NCBI GenBank assembly: GCA_003313425.1
Contig: NHZP01000105.1
Span: forward strand, 1 to 64,000
DNA from: Pseudopyrenochaeta lycopersici
Lineage: Eukaryota > Ascomycota > Dothideomycetes > Pleosporales > Pseudopyrenochaetaceae
Length of the DNA: 64,000 nucleotides
Reading direction: 5' to 3'
A model generated the notes under the pieces. The model was not told the origin of the DNA, made no database searches, and saw only the letters and a list, made by a program, of their open reading frames with translations. Shown here piece after piece: positions 9,676 to 20,030 of this stretch. The translations under genes and the position numbers were made by a program. Position 1 is the first letter of the stretch, and each line of letters begins with the position of its first letter.

Positions 9676-11739
9676 ATGACTATGGAGGGTTGCGAGTCAG
9701 TAACTTGCGGATTCTGGATTAATTGGAGTCAGTTTACGCCATTGACTCTATGTACAATTTCTGCTGACCTGTGTAGGCAAGGGAGCCATTCTTGGCTCTA
9801 CTTTCACACTTCCGAATAGTTATGGCCTAATTTTAGTCGCATTCATCTCCTTGTGCATAAAATTTGCCGGTGGTGCCATGTGGGGAATTGTTCGCTATCT
9901 GATACATCAGATCAACGCGTCTTCACGGTCGCAAGATGACGTCTATCACCAGCTCCAGCTCATCTTACGGAATGTAGAAAGCGAATTCCAGCTAATATTG
10001 GACCTTTTCAAGGTTGGGTACGGCCACGAAAAGAATCGATTAAAAACATACAGGCGCGCTCTCCCTCTGATTTTCATTGCCACCGTCCACATGTTCGGCA
10101 TCTGGATAGCAGTTCTCATCACGCCGACAGTCCTTGTCCGCAACGATGAGGTCCGAGTAGCGACCCAAGCCTGCGGATTTCTGGAAGAAGTCTCGCAGTA
10201 CAACAATTTTACAGACCAAAAGACCTTTGAGACAGCTAACGCTCTCTTGTTGTGGGGACGGAACACCTATCGAAGAGCAGCTAGCTACTCGCAGATCTGC
10301 TACAACCATGGCTACGTGGAAAACTCCACTGTCTGTGATATGCTGGTTCGTCCAACTATCCAGATGACATCGAAATTGGTCCCATGCCCGTTCCAGGAAA
10401 GGATCTGTAATGGGAATGGCTCTCGAGCTGGATACTGGCTTCGTGCATTCTGACATTCACTTAGGCATCAATACACGGCCTAGAGACAGGGTTTCTGCCA
10501 AAAAAGGTGCTCACTTGTGTGCCTCTAGCTGGCGAGAGATATACGGACGGTTGGTTCAAAGTCTCGGAAGAGCAGACTTTAGAACTCACCGGCAGCCCCT
10601 TCGCCGAATTTATCGCGTACGAGTTTGGGCGTCACCGCGATGCTGACAATCTTGAGCCGCACCTCACCTTCTCTATGGACAGCTTGCTTTCTGCAAGGGG
10701 GGAGACACCGTACGGCACTGCGTAAGTAGCGCTTTACACCCGGTGCGAAGGATGTCCTCCATATACCTATATCACAAAGTCTAACCAAATCTCCAGCTTC
10801 CTCAGCTCAACTTTCAACAGCAACTCCACTGAACTTGAATTCGACCCAATCCCTGAACTCCAATCCCTAAACGCCGACCTCACGGTGATCTCCCTCGTAA
10901 ACCGCGTGCGCTACCGCAACGCAATCCAAGACCCCTGGTTCGACTCCAACATCTGCGCCAACGATACCCTCTTCGGCTCCTTCTGCATGTCGACCAACCC
11001 CATCTCCTTCCTCGGCTGTCAAGAGCGGTACCAACTCTGCACCCACGACGCGAGGTACTGTTCTCCGCTAACCGGGATTTTGGGCATATTTTCGGCCCCA
11101 AAGAACTCGTCCGCGCTTAATCCGACGCAGAAAGCCGTATTCAACTTCATGTGGCAGACGATACGCATCATGCGCCTCTACAACCAACTCGGCCTCATCG
11201 GCCAGGAGAACCTCGTCGCGAACAGCTACCTCTGGGCATCGGGCGCCTTGTTTGGCGTGTCGGCCGCGCTGCCCGACAGGCAGTGGCAGATCGAGGTCGC
11301 AAACCTGATGAACACAAGTCTTGCGGGAATGCAGCTGATGGCGCAGATGTATGCCCGGCCCTCGGACTTCAATACTGGGTCTGGGATCGATTTGCTCAAG
11401 CACATTGTTCCGCCAGGAGATAAGGAGCATAGGTTGCTTTGTGATAAGGCTAAGGTAAGGAGTCAGGCACATACGTCCTTCTCGGCGCCGGGGTTCTTTC
11501 TTACGGCTGCACTGGCGCTGCTGCTTGTTGTGACAAATCTAAGTCTGCCCAAGGTCGTGGGGTGTCTCCAGCGGAGGGCCGGTAAGGGGTTGCATAGACG
11601 ATTGGATTGGATTGAGATGGGGGTGTTTCAGTTGCAGAGGATCGCGGCCGAAGGGCGCGCTATTGGGCCGTGGACTGGGAGGGAGAAGGAGGTTCCGACG
11701 ATGGGGGAATGTGGGAATCTGTTCTCGTTGACGGGCTGA
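9676..11739 (+). pseudogene. Fungal polytopic membrane protein gene with two frameshifts
   Basis: Exon 1 starts at ATG 9676. A 49-nt intron (9728-9776) joins FWINWS to KGAILGSTFTLP, and a second intron (10722-10796, GTAAGT..CAG) joins PYGTA to FLSSTFNS. Hydrophobic helices lie near the start (SYGLILVAFISLCIKFAGG), near 10075 (ALPLIFIATVHMFGIWIAVL) and near the C-terminus (about 11485-11545, FFLTAALALLLVV). A long Cys-rich extracytosolic region lies between the second and third. The frame must change twice inside exon 2: at about 10415, before MALELDTGF, and in an AAAAAA run near 10500, before VLTCVPLAGE. The overall architecture matches a large family of hypothetical membrane proteins in filamentous ascomycetes. 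Either it is a recent pseudogene or the two sites are sequence errors. Confidence 0.65.
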
Positions 11740-11830
11740 GTTTGAAAAGTCGATGGAGTCGGGCGGATAATTGTGAGACTCGGGGAAGGGATGCGGATGA
11801 CATGGAAATGGAGAATATACAATGACACGT

Positions 11831-12031
11831 TGCTGGAAGCTAGAGTAGCTAGTCTTAAGCAGGCAAATAGAGCTGCTTCTGAGCGGAAAAAGTGTAAGAA
11901 GAAGCGGATGTAGCAGGGAGGGACCCTATCAAAGGAGGAGGAAGAGGACTTAATCGGTATCCGACGCTGTAAAACTTGTGGAGAGGCAGGACACAATAAG
12001 CGCACGTGTAAAAAGATATAGTAGAAGTAGA
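11831..12031 (+). pseudogene. pogo/Fot1-like transposase, C-terminal scrap
   Basis: The reading LEARVASLKQANRAASERK, followed by a knuckle CKTCGEAGHNKRTCKK, parallels the C-terminus of the pogo copy at 5216-6213. Stops and a deletion are present. Element-like 3' flank continues to about 12230. The scrap lies about 90 bp past the stop codon of the membrane-protein gene. Confidence 0.75.
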
Positions 12032-12240
12032 GGATTAATTTAAGCTACTATAAGCTGTAGTAGCTTCTTGTAGGATTGAGTTATTAACGTGCAAAGTTGT
12101 AAAGCTTGGTAGGGTGGGCGTTTCGCTGACCTGGGCGTTTCGCTTGCCGCTCACGCTAGAAGTTTATGCATTACGCAAATTTGGTGGGGTTCGTCGCTCG
12201 CTTGTTATGTACGTTAGCTTAACAACTACTTCATAATAAC

Positions 12241-12323
12241 ATGTCGCAGGCCAAGGTGTCATCTCAGGGAGCCTGAGGAAGAAACTGCATTAGTAATGTC
12301 GCAGGCCAAGGCATCATCTCAGG
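12241..12323. repeat. Short tandem duplication, 28-bp unit
   Basis: Two near-identical 28-bp copies (12241-12268 and 12296-12323), each beginning ATGTCGCAGGCCAAGG, are separated by 27 bp in the region upstream of the helicase. Both could encode MSQAK, but neither stays open. Nothing else was recognised between 12032 and 12507. Confidence 0.8.
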
Positions 12324-12507
12324 TAGTCTAGTTATCACGTGCCCTCTGAAAGAGGTTAGTGGCCCTGCGCAAGCGCCGAGACGGGACAATCCTCGACAGA
12401 GGGTCTAGTACCCGGTTTGCCGAAAACACGCGCCAGGACACCTCACTAAAAACAAACCCGTGATAGTTCGTTAATATACCTATGAATCGCGCGTTTTCTT
12501 TGCAGAA

Positions 12508-13530
12508 ATGGAATCTACACCCCTGATTTACGACACAAATGACAACTACGATATTTTCAGTGACCCCATTGATGACGTTGCCGTCGACCCATGTCCCGCC
12601 AAAAACCCGCATACCCACACCCCCCTCACAAACCCCGACTGGTCGTTGGATGACGGTATAACAAGTCTAGAAACGCTCACGGGGCATGAATTGAGACCTC
12701 AGCAACGTGAGGCCTTAGTAGATTTGTATAACCGCAATGATGTGGTGCTGGTGGCTACTACTGGGTTTGGGAAGACGCTGGTTATAACTGGTTTCCACAA
12801 CCTTATATCACCGTCTCGTCAACCTATCACATTGATTATTAGCCCCCTCAAGGCTATCCAGAACAATCAAAGTACTACTCTGAATTCGGTCTCTTCAAGC
12901 TATCGTGGATTCGTGCTCGACGGAGACACTAATACACTTACCAACCGCCATGCTATCGCTCGTGGAGACTACACGCATATTTGGGTATCTGCCGAAATTG
13001 CATTGGGAGAGCTGTTAGAGAGAAATAGAGAAGAGTTACCCGAGAAGGACCAGGGGCGATCAAGGAAGACGAAGCCTAGGGCCGAGGGCAAGGCCACTGC
13101 CGGTGGACCCATTCGACGGGTGCGACACGTCTTCCCTACTGGATACGAGGACAATGGAACGTTTACCTCCGTGCTACAATACCCTGAGTTTCAAAAGCGT
13201 CTATGTTTAATTGCTATCGACGAACTCCATTTATGCAGTGAGAGGAGTTGGGGTGGGTCCTTCCGGCCAGCCATGGGCCAACTCCATAAGATTCGAGAGC
13301 AACTCCTTAATCATACACGTCTATTTGGAACTACTGCGACGCTTAAGCCTTCTGATTGGGATAAACTTAAGGATCGGGCTGGATTCAGGAACCCAGTCTG
13401 CTTTATCCGCGCTAATATATATAGGCACGATGTCTACATGCATATTATGCCTTTTCCTGATCCCCTAGGTATAATTAAGCGTATTATCTATACTGCCCTT
13501 AGTCAAGCTGGGAACGTAGACTCCACCATT
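12508..13530 (+). pseudogene. RecQ-like DEAD/DEAH helicase, 5' half, truncated by hAT
   Basis: ATG 12508 opens a frame with a Q-like/motif 0 region (ELRPQQREALVDLYNRNDVV) and Walker A as ATTGFGKTLV (about residues 91-100). Motif Ia is IISPLKAIQ and motif II is AIDELHLCSERS (DELH, about residue 240). Motif III is LFGTTATLKP (about residue 272). This is the first RecA domain of an ATP-dependent helicase of the RecQ group. The second RecA domain (motifs IV-VI) is missing because the sequence runs into the hAT TIR at 13531; the last codons of the frame (QTCRQFNID, stop) are transposon sequence. The continuation is not found beyond the transposon. RecQ-like genes of this kind are often repeated in fungal genomes. 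Confidence 0.8.
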
Positions 13531-16306
13531 CAGACTTGTCGGCAATTCAATATTGATTGATAAGGGTGATATTGATATTGAATTGATATCCAGACCCAAG
13601 ATTGATATTGAATTGATAATATTGCCAAGAATCACCCGATTGGGACTAGCATATAGAATCTATGGTGTTTCAGACACTTTGGGCACCTATAGTCCGGAAA
13701 GCCCATTGTCATCGCTTTCTACTTCGGCTGTGATATTGCCAGGATCTTCTGCCGGTATGTAGAGTGTCTGGATAAGCCCGTTCTTATTCCAATTACCCAG
13801 AACCTCTGTCATCTCCACAATCCATGCTCCTAGCCTAGCTCTGTCCCATGAGATAGTTCTCCGTACGCCTGAGAAGACGCGCTCGGCTTCATCAGACATT
13901 GGAGGAATAGAAAGGATATCCATCGCCATTTGATGAAGCCGAGGGTATTCTAGTCGCTGCTCCTCTTTACACCACCACTCCAAAGGAGAGCAAGTGATCT
14001 TACAAGGCTTTGCGTTCACAAATTTCTCGAATTCATCCTCCTCTTCCTCCTCTTCCATAACGTCAAGCTCCGCCGCAAGCCTCTCAAATTTTGAGAGTTC
14101 TGGTTGTGAATTATCCGCCTCCTTCTGCGACTTTAGAAGAGGCAGATCCTTATAATTTGCCCAAATCTCTCTTGCGGTAGTAAGGGCCGGTTCTCTCCAG
14201 GAGGATACCCAATTGATATCAATATACTTGAGGCGGCGTCGGGGATGGAGGAGGAGGGCTGTGGTATAGGCAGGCGCTTCGTCAGAGGATTTGTAATACT
14301 TGTCAAGGACATACCACCCCATATTAATGGAGTTGACTATATGGGAGTTGTTTTTATATTGAATCTACTTAAGATTAGCAGTATAAATAAGTTTTTTATC
14401 AGCAACATACCTTTGCTTCCTCGTAGTGTTTAAAGAGGATATCCATTGTCCAGAGAGCTTGGTCAAGCGATGACCAGTTAGCTTCCTGTGTAAGTGTTGC
14501 TTGATTAAATGGCTGTAAGAATTCAAGAGTCATTGTAAGAGTCTCCCAATCTTCCGCAGAAAGAACAGCGCCACCAAGGGCTCTATGATGCTTTTGACAG
14601 AACTTATTCAAAGCATCCTGCTTCTCAACGGCCAATGCAATCAACTTGTACCAGGAGTTCCAGCGTGTTGCGTTATCGATGCCCAGAAGCTTCCCAGCAA
14701 GTGCCTCCCACTCATCAGTCAATATAGTGGAGGAGCGAATATAGACAGCGATACCATGGAGGCTCCCAAGCGCTCCATTGGACTGCCACCTAGCCTCGTT
14801 AAGGAGTCGCATTCTTTTGCCTTTCTTGTCGCCTCTCTTCTCACGAAGCTGCTCTTGCAATGCTTCAACCACAGTGATATCTGACTCCTCTTTTGCAGCC
14901 TCAATGGCAGCCTCAAGGGCTTCTACTGTAGTTGCAAAGAGGAAGGCATCAAGAGATAGATTGATTATATGACCGCTGCATCGAATCCGCCTCTTTTTTG
15001 CATTGAATAACACCCCAATTTTTGTAAGAGCATTTGCAATAGCCCTACAACAAGTGTCGTTACTGGAAGCATTATCCCCAATAATATAGCCTGTCTTCTC
15101 CGTAACCTCATAGGCTTGTATTGTCTCGAGAATATGCCTTGCCATCGTCTCGCCGCTGTGAGAGAAGCGACACTGTGGGAGGGAGAGGAGAGCTTTGCGG
15201 AGGGTGTAGTCGTGTCCAACGAATTGCGCGCAGATGCCAAGGAATGATTTCCGGTTTGCCGATGACCAGAGATCGATAGAGTAGTGGATTTGAGACTTTG
15301 CCCTGTGTAGGCGCTCCTTAATGGTAGCGTAGTGTGTTTTAAAGCTTCGCTCAATGTGGACAGGTATAGTAGTGTGTGACTCGATAAGTAGGTTTTCGAC
15401 CTCTGGATTAACTGCCATTAGGAGCGCTTGGTATTCTGGCCATTCAACACAGTTGAAAGGCAAGCGGCGGCGAGTAACAAGCTGGATTTGTGCCTCGTAG
15501 AAGGCGTCTTTGTTAAGCGCCTTCGTAAGAACCTCCTCCACATCCTCGGTATTCTTCTCTACCTGCTTCTTTACCGACATTTGAAGGGCTGCTTGGAGAG
15601 AGACTTGCCGTACTTTCTTTCCCTTCGGCTCTTCAACATCAACGTAGACTTGATGTAGATTCGCCATATGAGTCCTAGCGTTAGTGGTAATAGCAGTAGC
15701 CCAGGGTTTCCCATAGCCGTCACAGTCCTTACAATACATCAGTGATTGCCCTGACTTATCGCGCATTGCCTCATCATTCTCTGGCTTCCGAAAGTGTGTC
15801 CATATATCAGCAGCACGCCTCTTTCTTGACTTTACGTCCTCACGGCTACGGTCAGGTCGATGTGGTTTGTCATTGAGGAAGCGCCATGGGCTAGGAGAGG
15901 CTCTGGAGGAAGGCGTAGTGGGTAGAGAGGGTGTGGATGAGGAGGAAGGAGGTCGGATAGGCCGACCTTGGGAGTTCTGGGAGGCCATAACGTTGTAGAA
16001 TGGTTTATGGCGGTGGTTGTGGAGCATGCAGCAGAGAGATAAACCGGTAGATACCCTGGGATTTGCACGCAAAAGGTGCAAAAAAGGAAAACGCGAAAGG
16101 ACGCGAAAGGGCGCGGAAGAACACCAAAAAAGGCGAAAAAAGGCGAAAAAAGCAAAAAGGTGGTGAGAAGTGGGTGTGCACGTGCCCTTATCAATACTTA
16201 TCAATATTGAATTGATAACGATATCCCATATTGATATTGCCTACTTGGATGAATATTGATATTGATTGATAAGAACATTGATAAGCACATATTGCCGACA
16301 AGTCTG
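13531..16306. mobile_element. hAT transposon, apparently intact, 2776 bp
   Basis: Both ends read CAGACTTGTCGGCAAT inward (13531 and the reverse complement ending at 16306). The subterminal regions are packed with TTGATA/TATCAA repeats. It encodes one transposase with a single intron and no nonsense codons. Missing for a textbook insertion is the 8-bp duplication: CCACCATT precedes the left end and GCTCCTTG follows the right. The left flank is a helicase gene and the right flank is a zinc-cluster regulator gene. No RIP-type stops are present. Confidence 0.9.
13687..15988 (-). CDS. hAT transposase, complete
   Basis: I chose ATG 15988 (MASQNSQGRP), which gives a Ser/Pro-rich leader before the zinc finger; the frame is open further upstream. 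Exon 1 is 15988-14411, the intron 14410-14365 (46 nt, GTATGT, GCTAATC branch-like, TAG), and exon 2 14364-13687. The total is about 751 residues. In order: a BED-type finger (YCKDC ... HMANLH, about 75-105), first catalytic region IHYSIDLWSS, second catalytic region GYIIGDNASSNDTC, the hAT CxxH-type motif RCSGHIINLSLDAFLF, and NATRWNSWYKL before the insertion domain. Last is the C-terminal dimerisation segment DILSIPPMSDEAERVFSGVR with an acidic linker before it. All hallmarks of a cut-and-paste hAT enzyme are present without breaks, so activity is plausible. It would act on the CAGACTTGTCGG ends. Confidence 0.88.
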
Positions 16307-18213
16307 GCTCCTTGGCAGTAAGAGAGGCTTTCTGGTCGATATAGTAGCTGCGAATAAGCTTGGGATAATCACTGAAGCATTCGTCAAACCAAATCAATAG
16401 GACTCGAAGGCCATGTTTACGCTTTGATGAGAACCATGGTGATCCGGCAAGCATTGTTGATCCAACTCCAGCTCTCCAAGACTCTTGCAAACTGGCTCAG
16501 GTACAGGGCAGCTAGTATCATGGCTTGTGCATGTGCCACAGTATTTCCTCCTTGCTGGTTTCCAAGAATGTCCGTAGCGTATGAAAAGTATGCCACCCCT
16601 GGCAAAATGTCGATGTTCCTTGGTCGGTTGTCATCGAAGCTTTCACTGTTGAAGCTACCATTGGGATGTGGAGACTCTCGAGGGGACCCCCAGACGCCGT
16701 TTTGGAATGGAGTCTTGTCACTTTGAGGTGCAGGCAGCTTACGGTCGTAAGCACACACTTTTCCAAGTGCGAGGACAAGCAGCACAATGGCGTTTCGCAA
16801 CGAGCGTTCAATCGCACCTTTAGGTAAATAAGGCTCACTAAAGGCGTTGCTAGATCGCTTTCTTTTAACACCTTGATGGAGCTGATGTTGTAGACAGGTG
16901 ACGGTGAGCGACCTAGTTTTCGTGGACCTTACATCGGGGCTGTACTGTTCAATGAAGTCATGGACCATCCTTTTAAGCTTGCTAGGGTTTAGGAAGGGAT
17001 GTAGGTTATGAATGTTCTTGAGATACGATTGGAGCAGGTCTTGCAGTGTCTTAGAATGGAGATTTAGTCGGCCATCTGGACCAAGTCCTCCTTCGTTGCC
17101 AGGATACTCTCGAGGACTGTCGCTGCTCATCGTACTTGGGTTGAAGTGGTCTAAAGGCGGGTGGCCCCACAGACCATATTTTCCCAGTGCCGGCAAAGTT
17201 ACGTCCAAATCATTACTGCTCTGAGGACAGTCAGGGCCTTGAGCTCCATCGTTCAAATCTTGCCCTTCGCCAACGCCCCAAACGCGTATCAGCCCGCGAT
17301 CCTGCTCAAGCTGCATGGGATAGTCCGACACTTGACGGCCACTGTCTACTAATTGGCTTAAGTAATTAACGTCTTTATAGAACGTAGTCATGCAATGCCA
17401 CTCTGCCAACAGCTTATGAGCTGGGGTAGTGTGGTCACTCTGAAGACCACGCTTTTCTCTTAGGCTACTGTCCGTGGTGCGACTGTGATTGGTCCTCACG
17501 TCGTTGGCCGGTGCCGCTGGCCGCTGGGGTGCAGCCACAATGGCTTCTTGCTTGATCGGAGTCGATGCTTGCGCACCGATAGGCGGTTCCATCTTTATGC
17601 TACTCACTCGACGAAGCTGGCCTCTTCCCTGAACAGGCGTAGGCCATCTCGACATACTGGGGTCCCTCATGGGGGCAGCGAAAGCCGCTTCAGGCGAAGC
17701 GTGATTCGAGATCATCTCGAGGCCTCGATATGGTGGCAGTCTGCTCTCCACGCTCTGTTTCCACGGGTTGAACTCGCTCACAAAAGTACTCAGGACATCA
17801 GCTATGCTGTTCACTTTGTCCTGGAGCTGCATCATGCTTCTATTTTGCCTGCAAAGCATCAGCGACTAACCATGATACCAGCAGATAGCTACGCACTTTG
17901 GAGGTGGAACGTCCTTGTACTGGCAATCGAAATTGTTCCCTCTGCAGAACTGGCATGGCCGGGCTTCGTCGCATTTCTGCCTCCGCGAACGGCAGTGGTT
18001 ACACGCCTGGGTGGCCCGGACTTTCTTTCTTCTAACTTGCTGTGGATCAAGCGGTTGGCCATACTGCTGACCCGGAGGCGTTGGTGGTAGGTGAAAGACC
18101 GGTCCATTGTAATGAGGATGATTGATGGTGTGATTATCGCAGCTGGGTACGCCGCCACTGAGGTGATGCTCTGGATTCATACACCAGGGACTCTGATCGC
18201 CGCCATGCTCCAT
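16307..18213 (-). pseudogene. Zn2Cys6 transcription factor, 3' end lost to hAT
   Basis: ATG 18213 begins a Pro/His-rich leader, then the binuclear zinc cluster ACNHCRSRRQKCDEARPC and two further cysteines (FCRGNNFDC) at about residues 70-98. Intron 1 (17896-17849, 48 nt) restores the frame into QNRSMMQLQDKVNS, the dimerisation-like helix. The central part (17848-16421) is open for about 475 codons and ends in WSWINNACRITMVLIK, which resembles the regulatory (fungal_trans-like) middle domain. A second intron (16420-16348) can join KA to YYIDQKASLTAKEP, after which the frame enters the hAT TIR at 16306. The normal C-terminus is absent. It would be a nuclear DNA-binding regulator if still expressed; its target is unknown. 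Confidence 0.75.
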
Positions 18214-18539
18214 GCTTTAAGAGCTCTAGAGTTTGTCAGATCGGACCAGCCGGTAGAGACTGAGAAGGGCGGTAAGGCGGTAAGGCGGTAAGGCAATGCA
18301 TTGGAAGTTGTTATCGAGCCTCGTTGAGGAAAACCTGCATATTATATCGTCGGGGATGTGTCAGGACGGTGCGTCACCTTTGGATAGAATGGGCGTATCC
18401 TGGCCCATGCACGCTACCCACTCAAACAGAGAGCGCATGCCGGTGCAGATATGCAAAGGCTAACAGATTCAGCAGAACTGGGGTCTTTGTTGTCGGGGTC
18501 CTCACCTCCCGTGTCTCGGCATTTGTCGAGCAGCTCCGG

Positions 18540-18760
18540 CCGCGATGGGACCAACGTGTACAACCGACGGACTGTCTCAATTACGACTAAGGCAGTCGAG
18601 AAGATCCTGACTAAGCTCAAGCACGTCGACGTACACCACCAATGGGTACGATAGGACGTAGCCGAAGGCAGACTACATGTTGAATGGAAACCGACAGCCC
18701 AGATGCCAGCCGATCGGGCCTGAAGAAGATCCTTAGCCGCCAGAGGCACACAGGATTCAC
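18540..18760 (+). pseudogene. Ty1/copia RNase H terminal relic
   Basis: The reading RRTVSITTKAVEKILTKLKH followed by VDVHHQWVR, a stop, then AEGRLHVEWKPTAQMPAD parallels the end of the pol frame of the copia element here (LRHVDIHNHWLRQ ... SSQMIADGLTKAL near 47865-47990). A stop and frameshifts are present. The divergence means a different, older copia family. Flanks at 18214-18539 and 18761-19238 show nothing recognisable except three GGTAAGGC repeats near 18272. Confidence 0.7.
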
Positions 18761-19238
18761 CGATGTCTCATCGTGGATTGAAGCTATGAGGTAGGATCGA
18801 ATACCGATCATAAATTCGGGATTTTTTCTCCAATTACCAGAAGAGACGAGGGCAAAGCTAATGATTTCCCGTTCGGTAATTCCACCTCCTCTGGCAATGA
18901 CCCTGTGTATATTCATAGTTAGGCATAGTTATATGTCGTCAATTGCGATGGCCCTGGTGGCATTTCTGTGTGGACGGCAACTTTAAAGTCGGGGAGCTGG
19001 GGCCGAAACGTCAGCTAGGACACTTCAGGTTAGCCTGGACCGTCGAAGTCGCCCGCTGACATTGATCGTTCAATCTCAGCTTTAGGGGCTATGAGGATCT
19101 CCCGCGCCCGGTAGCCAACCAGAGGGAGGCTGATGTCTGCACGGGCCAATTGCAACGATATCTCATGGGGCTGGACGCCACTGGCTTCAAATAACAATAG
19201 TGTGTTGTGGTTGGATTAGTTCTCTGACCCGGAGAAAA

Positions 19239-19573
19239 TTACATTCTTGATATCCTTCCGACAACAATCCCAACACAATTATTGGACAAAGATTTTGGTA
19301 CAAGGTCAAAGGCTTTCCATAAAGCCGGGCCTAAAATAATTTTCTCGTATATGGTTGTTGTCTTCCCGGTATTGATGTTCTCGATCTTTCTCGGCGCGTC
19401 AATAATCTGCGAACGAGTCCATAGCATATACTCACCTCATAGCGCGGGTCTTCTACGCTGGCATTAACGTTACGGACAGCTTGATTTCCTGGTTCGGTAA
19501 GGATTGACTTAATGGTACCGACGCTTTCGGATGTAGCGGAGTCGGGACCTATGAGGATTAGTGCTCCCAACAT
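19239..19573 (-). other. Possible small two-part gene, unidentified
   Basis: From ATG 19573 the frame reads a hydrophobic start (MLGALILIGPDSATSES) and comes to a GAG|GTGAGT donor near 19438. A second frame, IIDAPRKIENINTGKTTTIY and onward to VVGRISRM, ends at 19239. Joining them in frame would need an intron of only about 29 nt, which is too short, so the model is doubtful. Composition looks coding, but I do not know the family. Confidence 0.25.
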
Positions 19574-19746
19574 GAACCAAGAGCCTTATAAAGGATGAGG
19601 GCGAAAACACACCACCAACGGGCTTGTAGCGCACAAAACTTCCTTCCTTGTATTGCGGTATTTTGGATTGATTGAGAGTTTGTCAAAAGGTAACGAGGTT
19701 GCGTTCAGCAAGCGGTCATATATCACCGTTACAGAAAATTTTATCA

Positions 19747-19927
19747 GGCTAGTGAGATTTGTCCCCCCGTTTTAGTTAGAAACTTGAAGTGTGAACAGGT
19801 GTTATTTCCTATCTGTGTCTGTAGGTCTGTATATATAGCCTACTGATGTGTCACACCAGTGTTTGACTATCAAATCACATGATCTGGAATCCAAACTAAA
19901 ACGGGGGGGGGACGAATCTCACAAACC
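19747..19927. mobile_element. MULE-related MITE, 181 bp
   Basis: The left end GGCTAGTGAGATTTGTCC continues into CCCCGTTTTAGTT; the right end is its approximate reverse complement (AACTAAAACG, a run of G, GACGAATCTCAC). The left terminus is the same as that of the MULE at 60503, so this looks like a small non-autonomous member mobilised by that type of transposase. No clear target duplication was found. Confidence 0.7.
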
Positions 19928-20030
19928 AGGCTACCAGGCCGCGGCCTTCGGCCTGGCTTGGCCTGCTTGCTTAAAAGCAGGCCGAACAGGCCGGCCAACC
20001 AGGCCGACCGGCTTGTTAGCAACTCTGGTG
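19928..20030. repeat. GGCC-rich hairpin cluster
   Basis: A run of AGGCC/GGCCT words in both orientations (for example GGCCGCGGCCTTCGGCCTGG near 19940 and AGGCCGAACAGGCCGGCC near 19978) can form nested short hairpins. It directly follows the MITE, in sharp contrast to AT-rich surroundings. Confidence 0.55.

Noticed and set aside
12508..18213. Cargo-carrying giant mobile element (Starship-type) or Helitron with its helicase
   Set aside because: No tyrosine-recombinase captain and no Rep/HUH domain were seen; the helicase lacks Helitron features.
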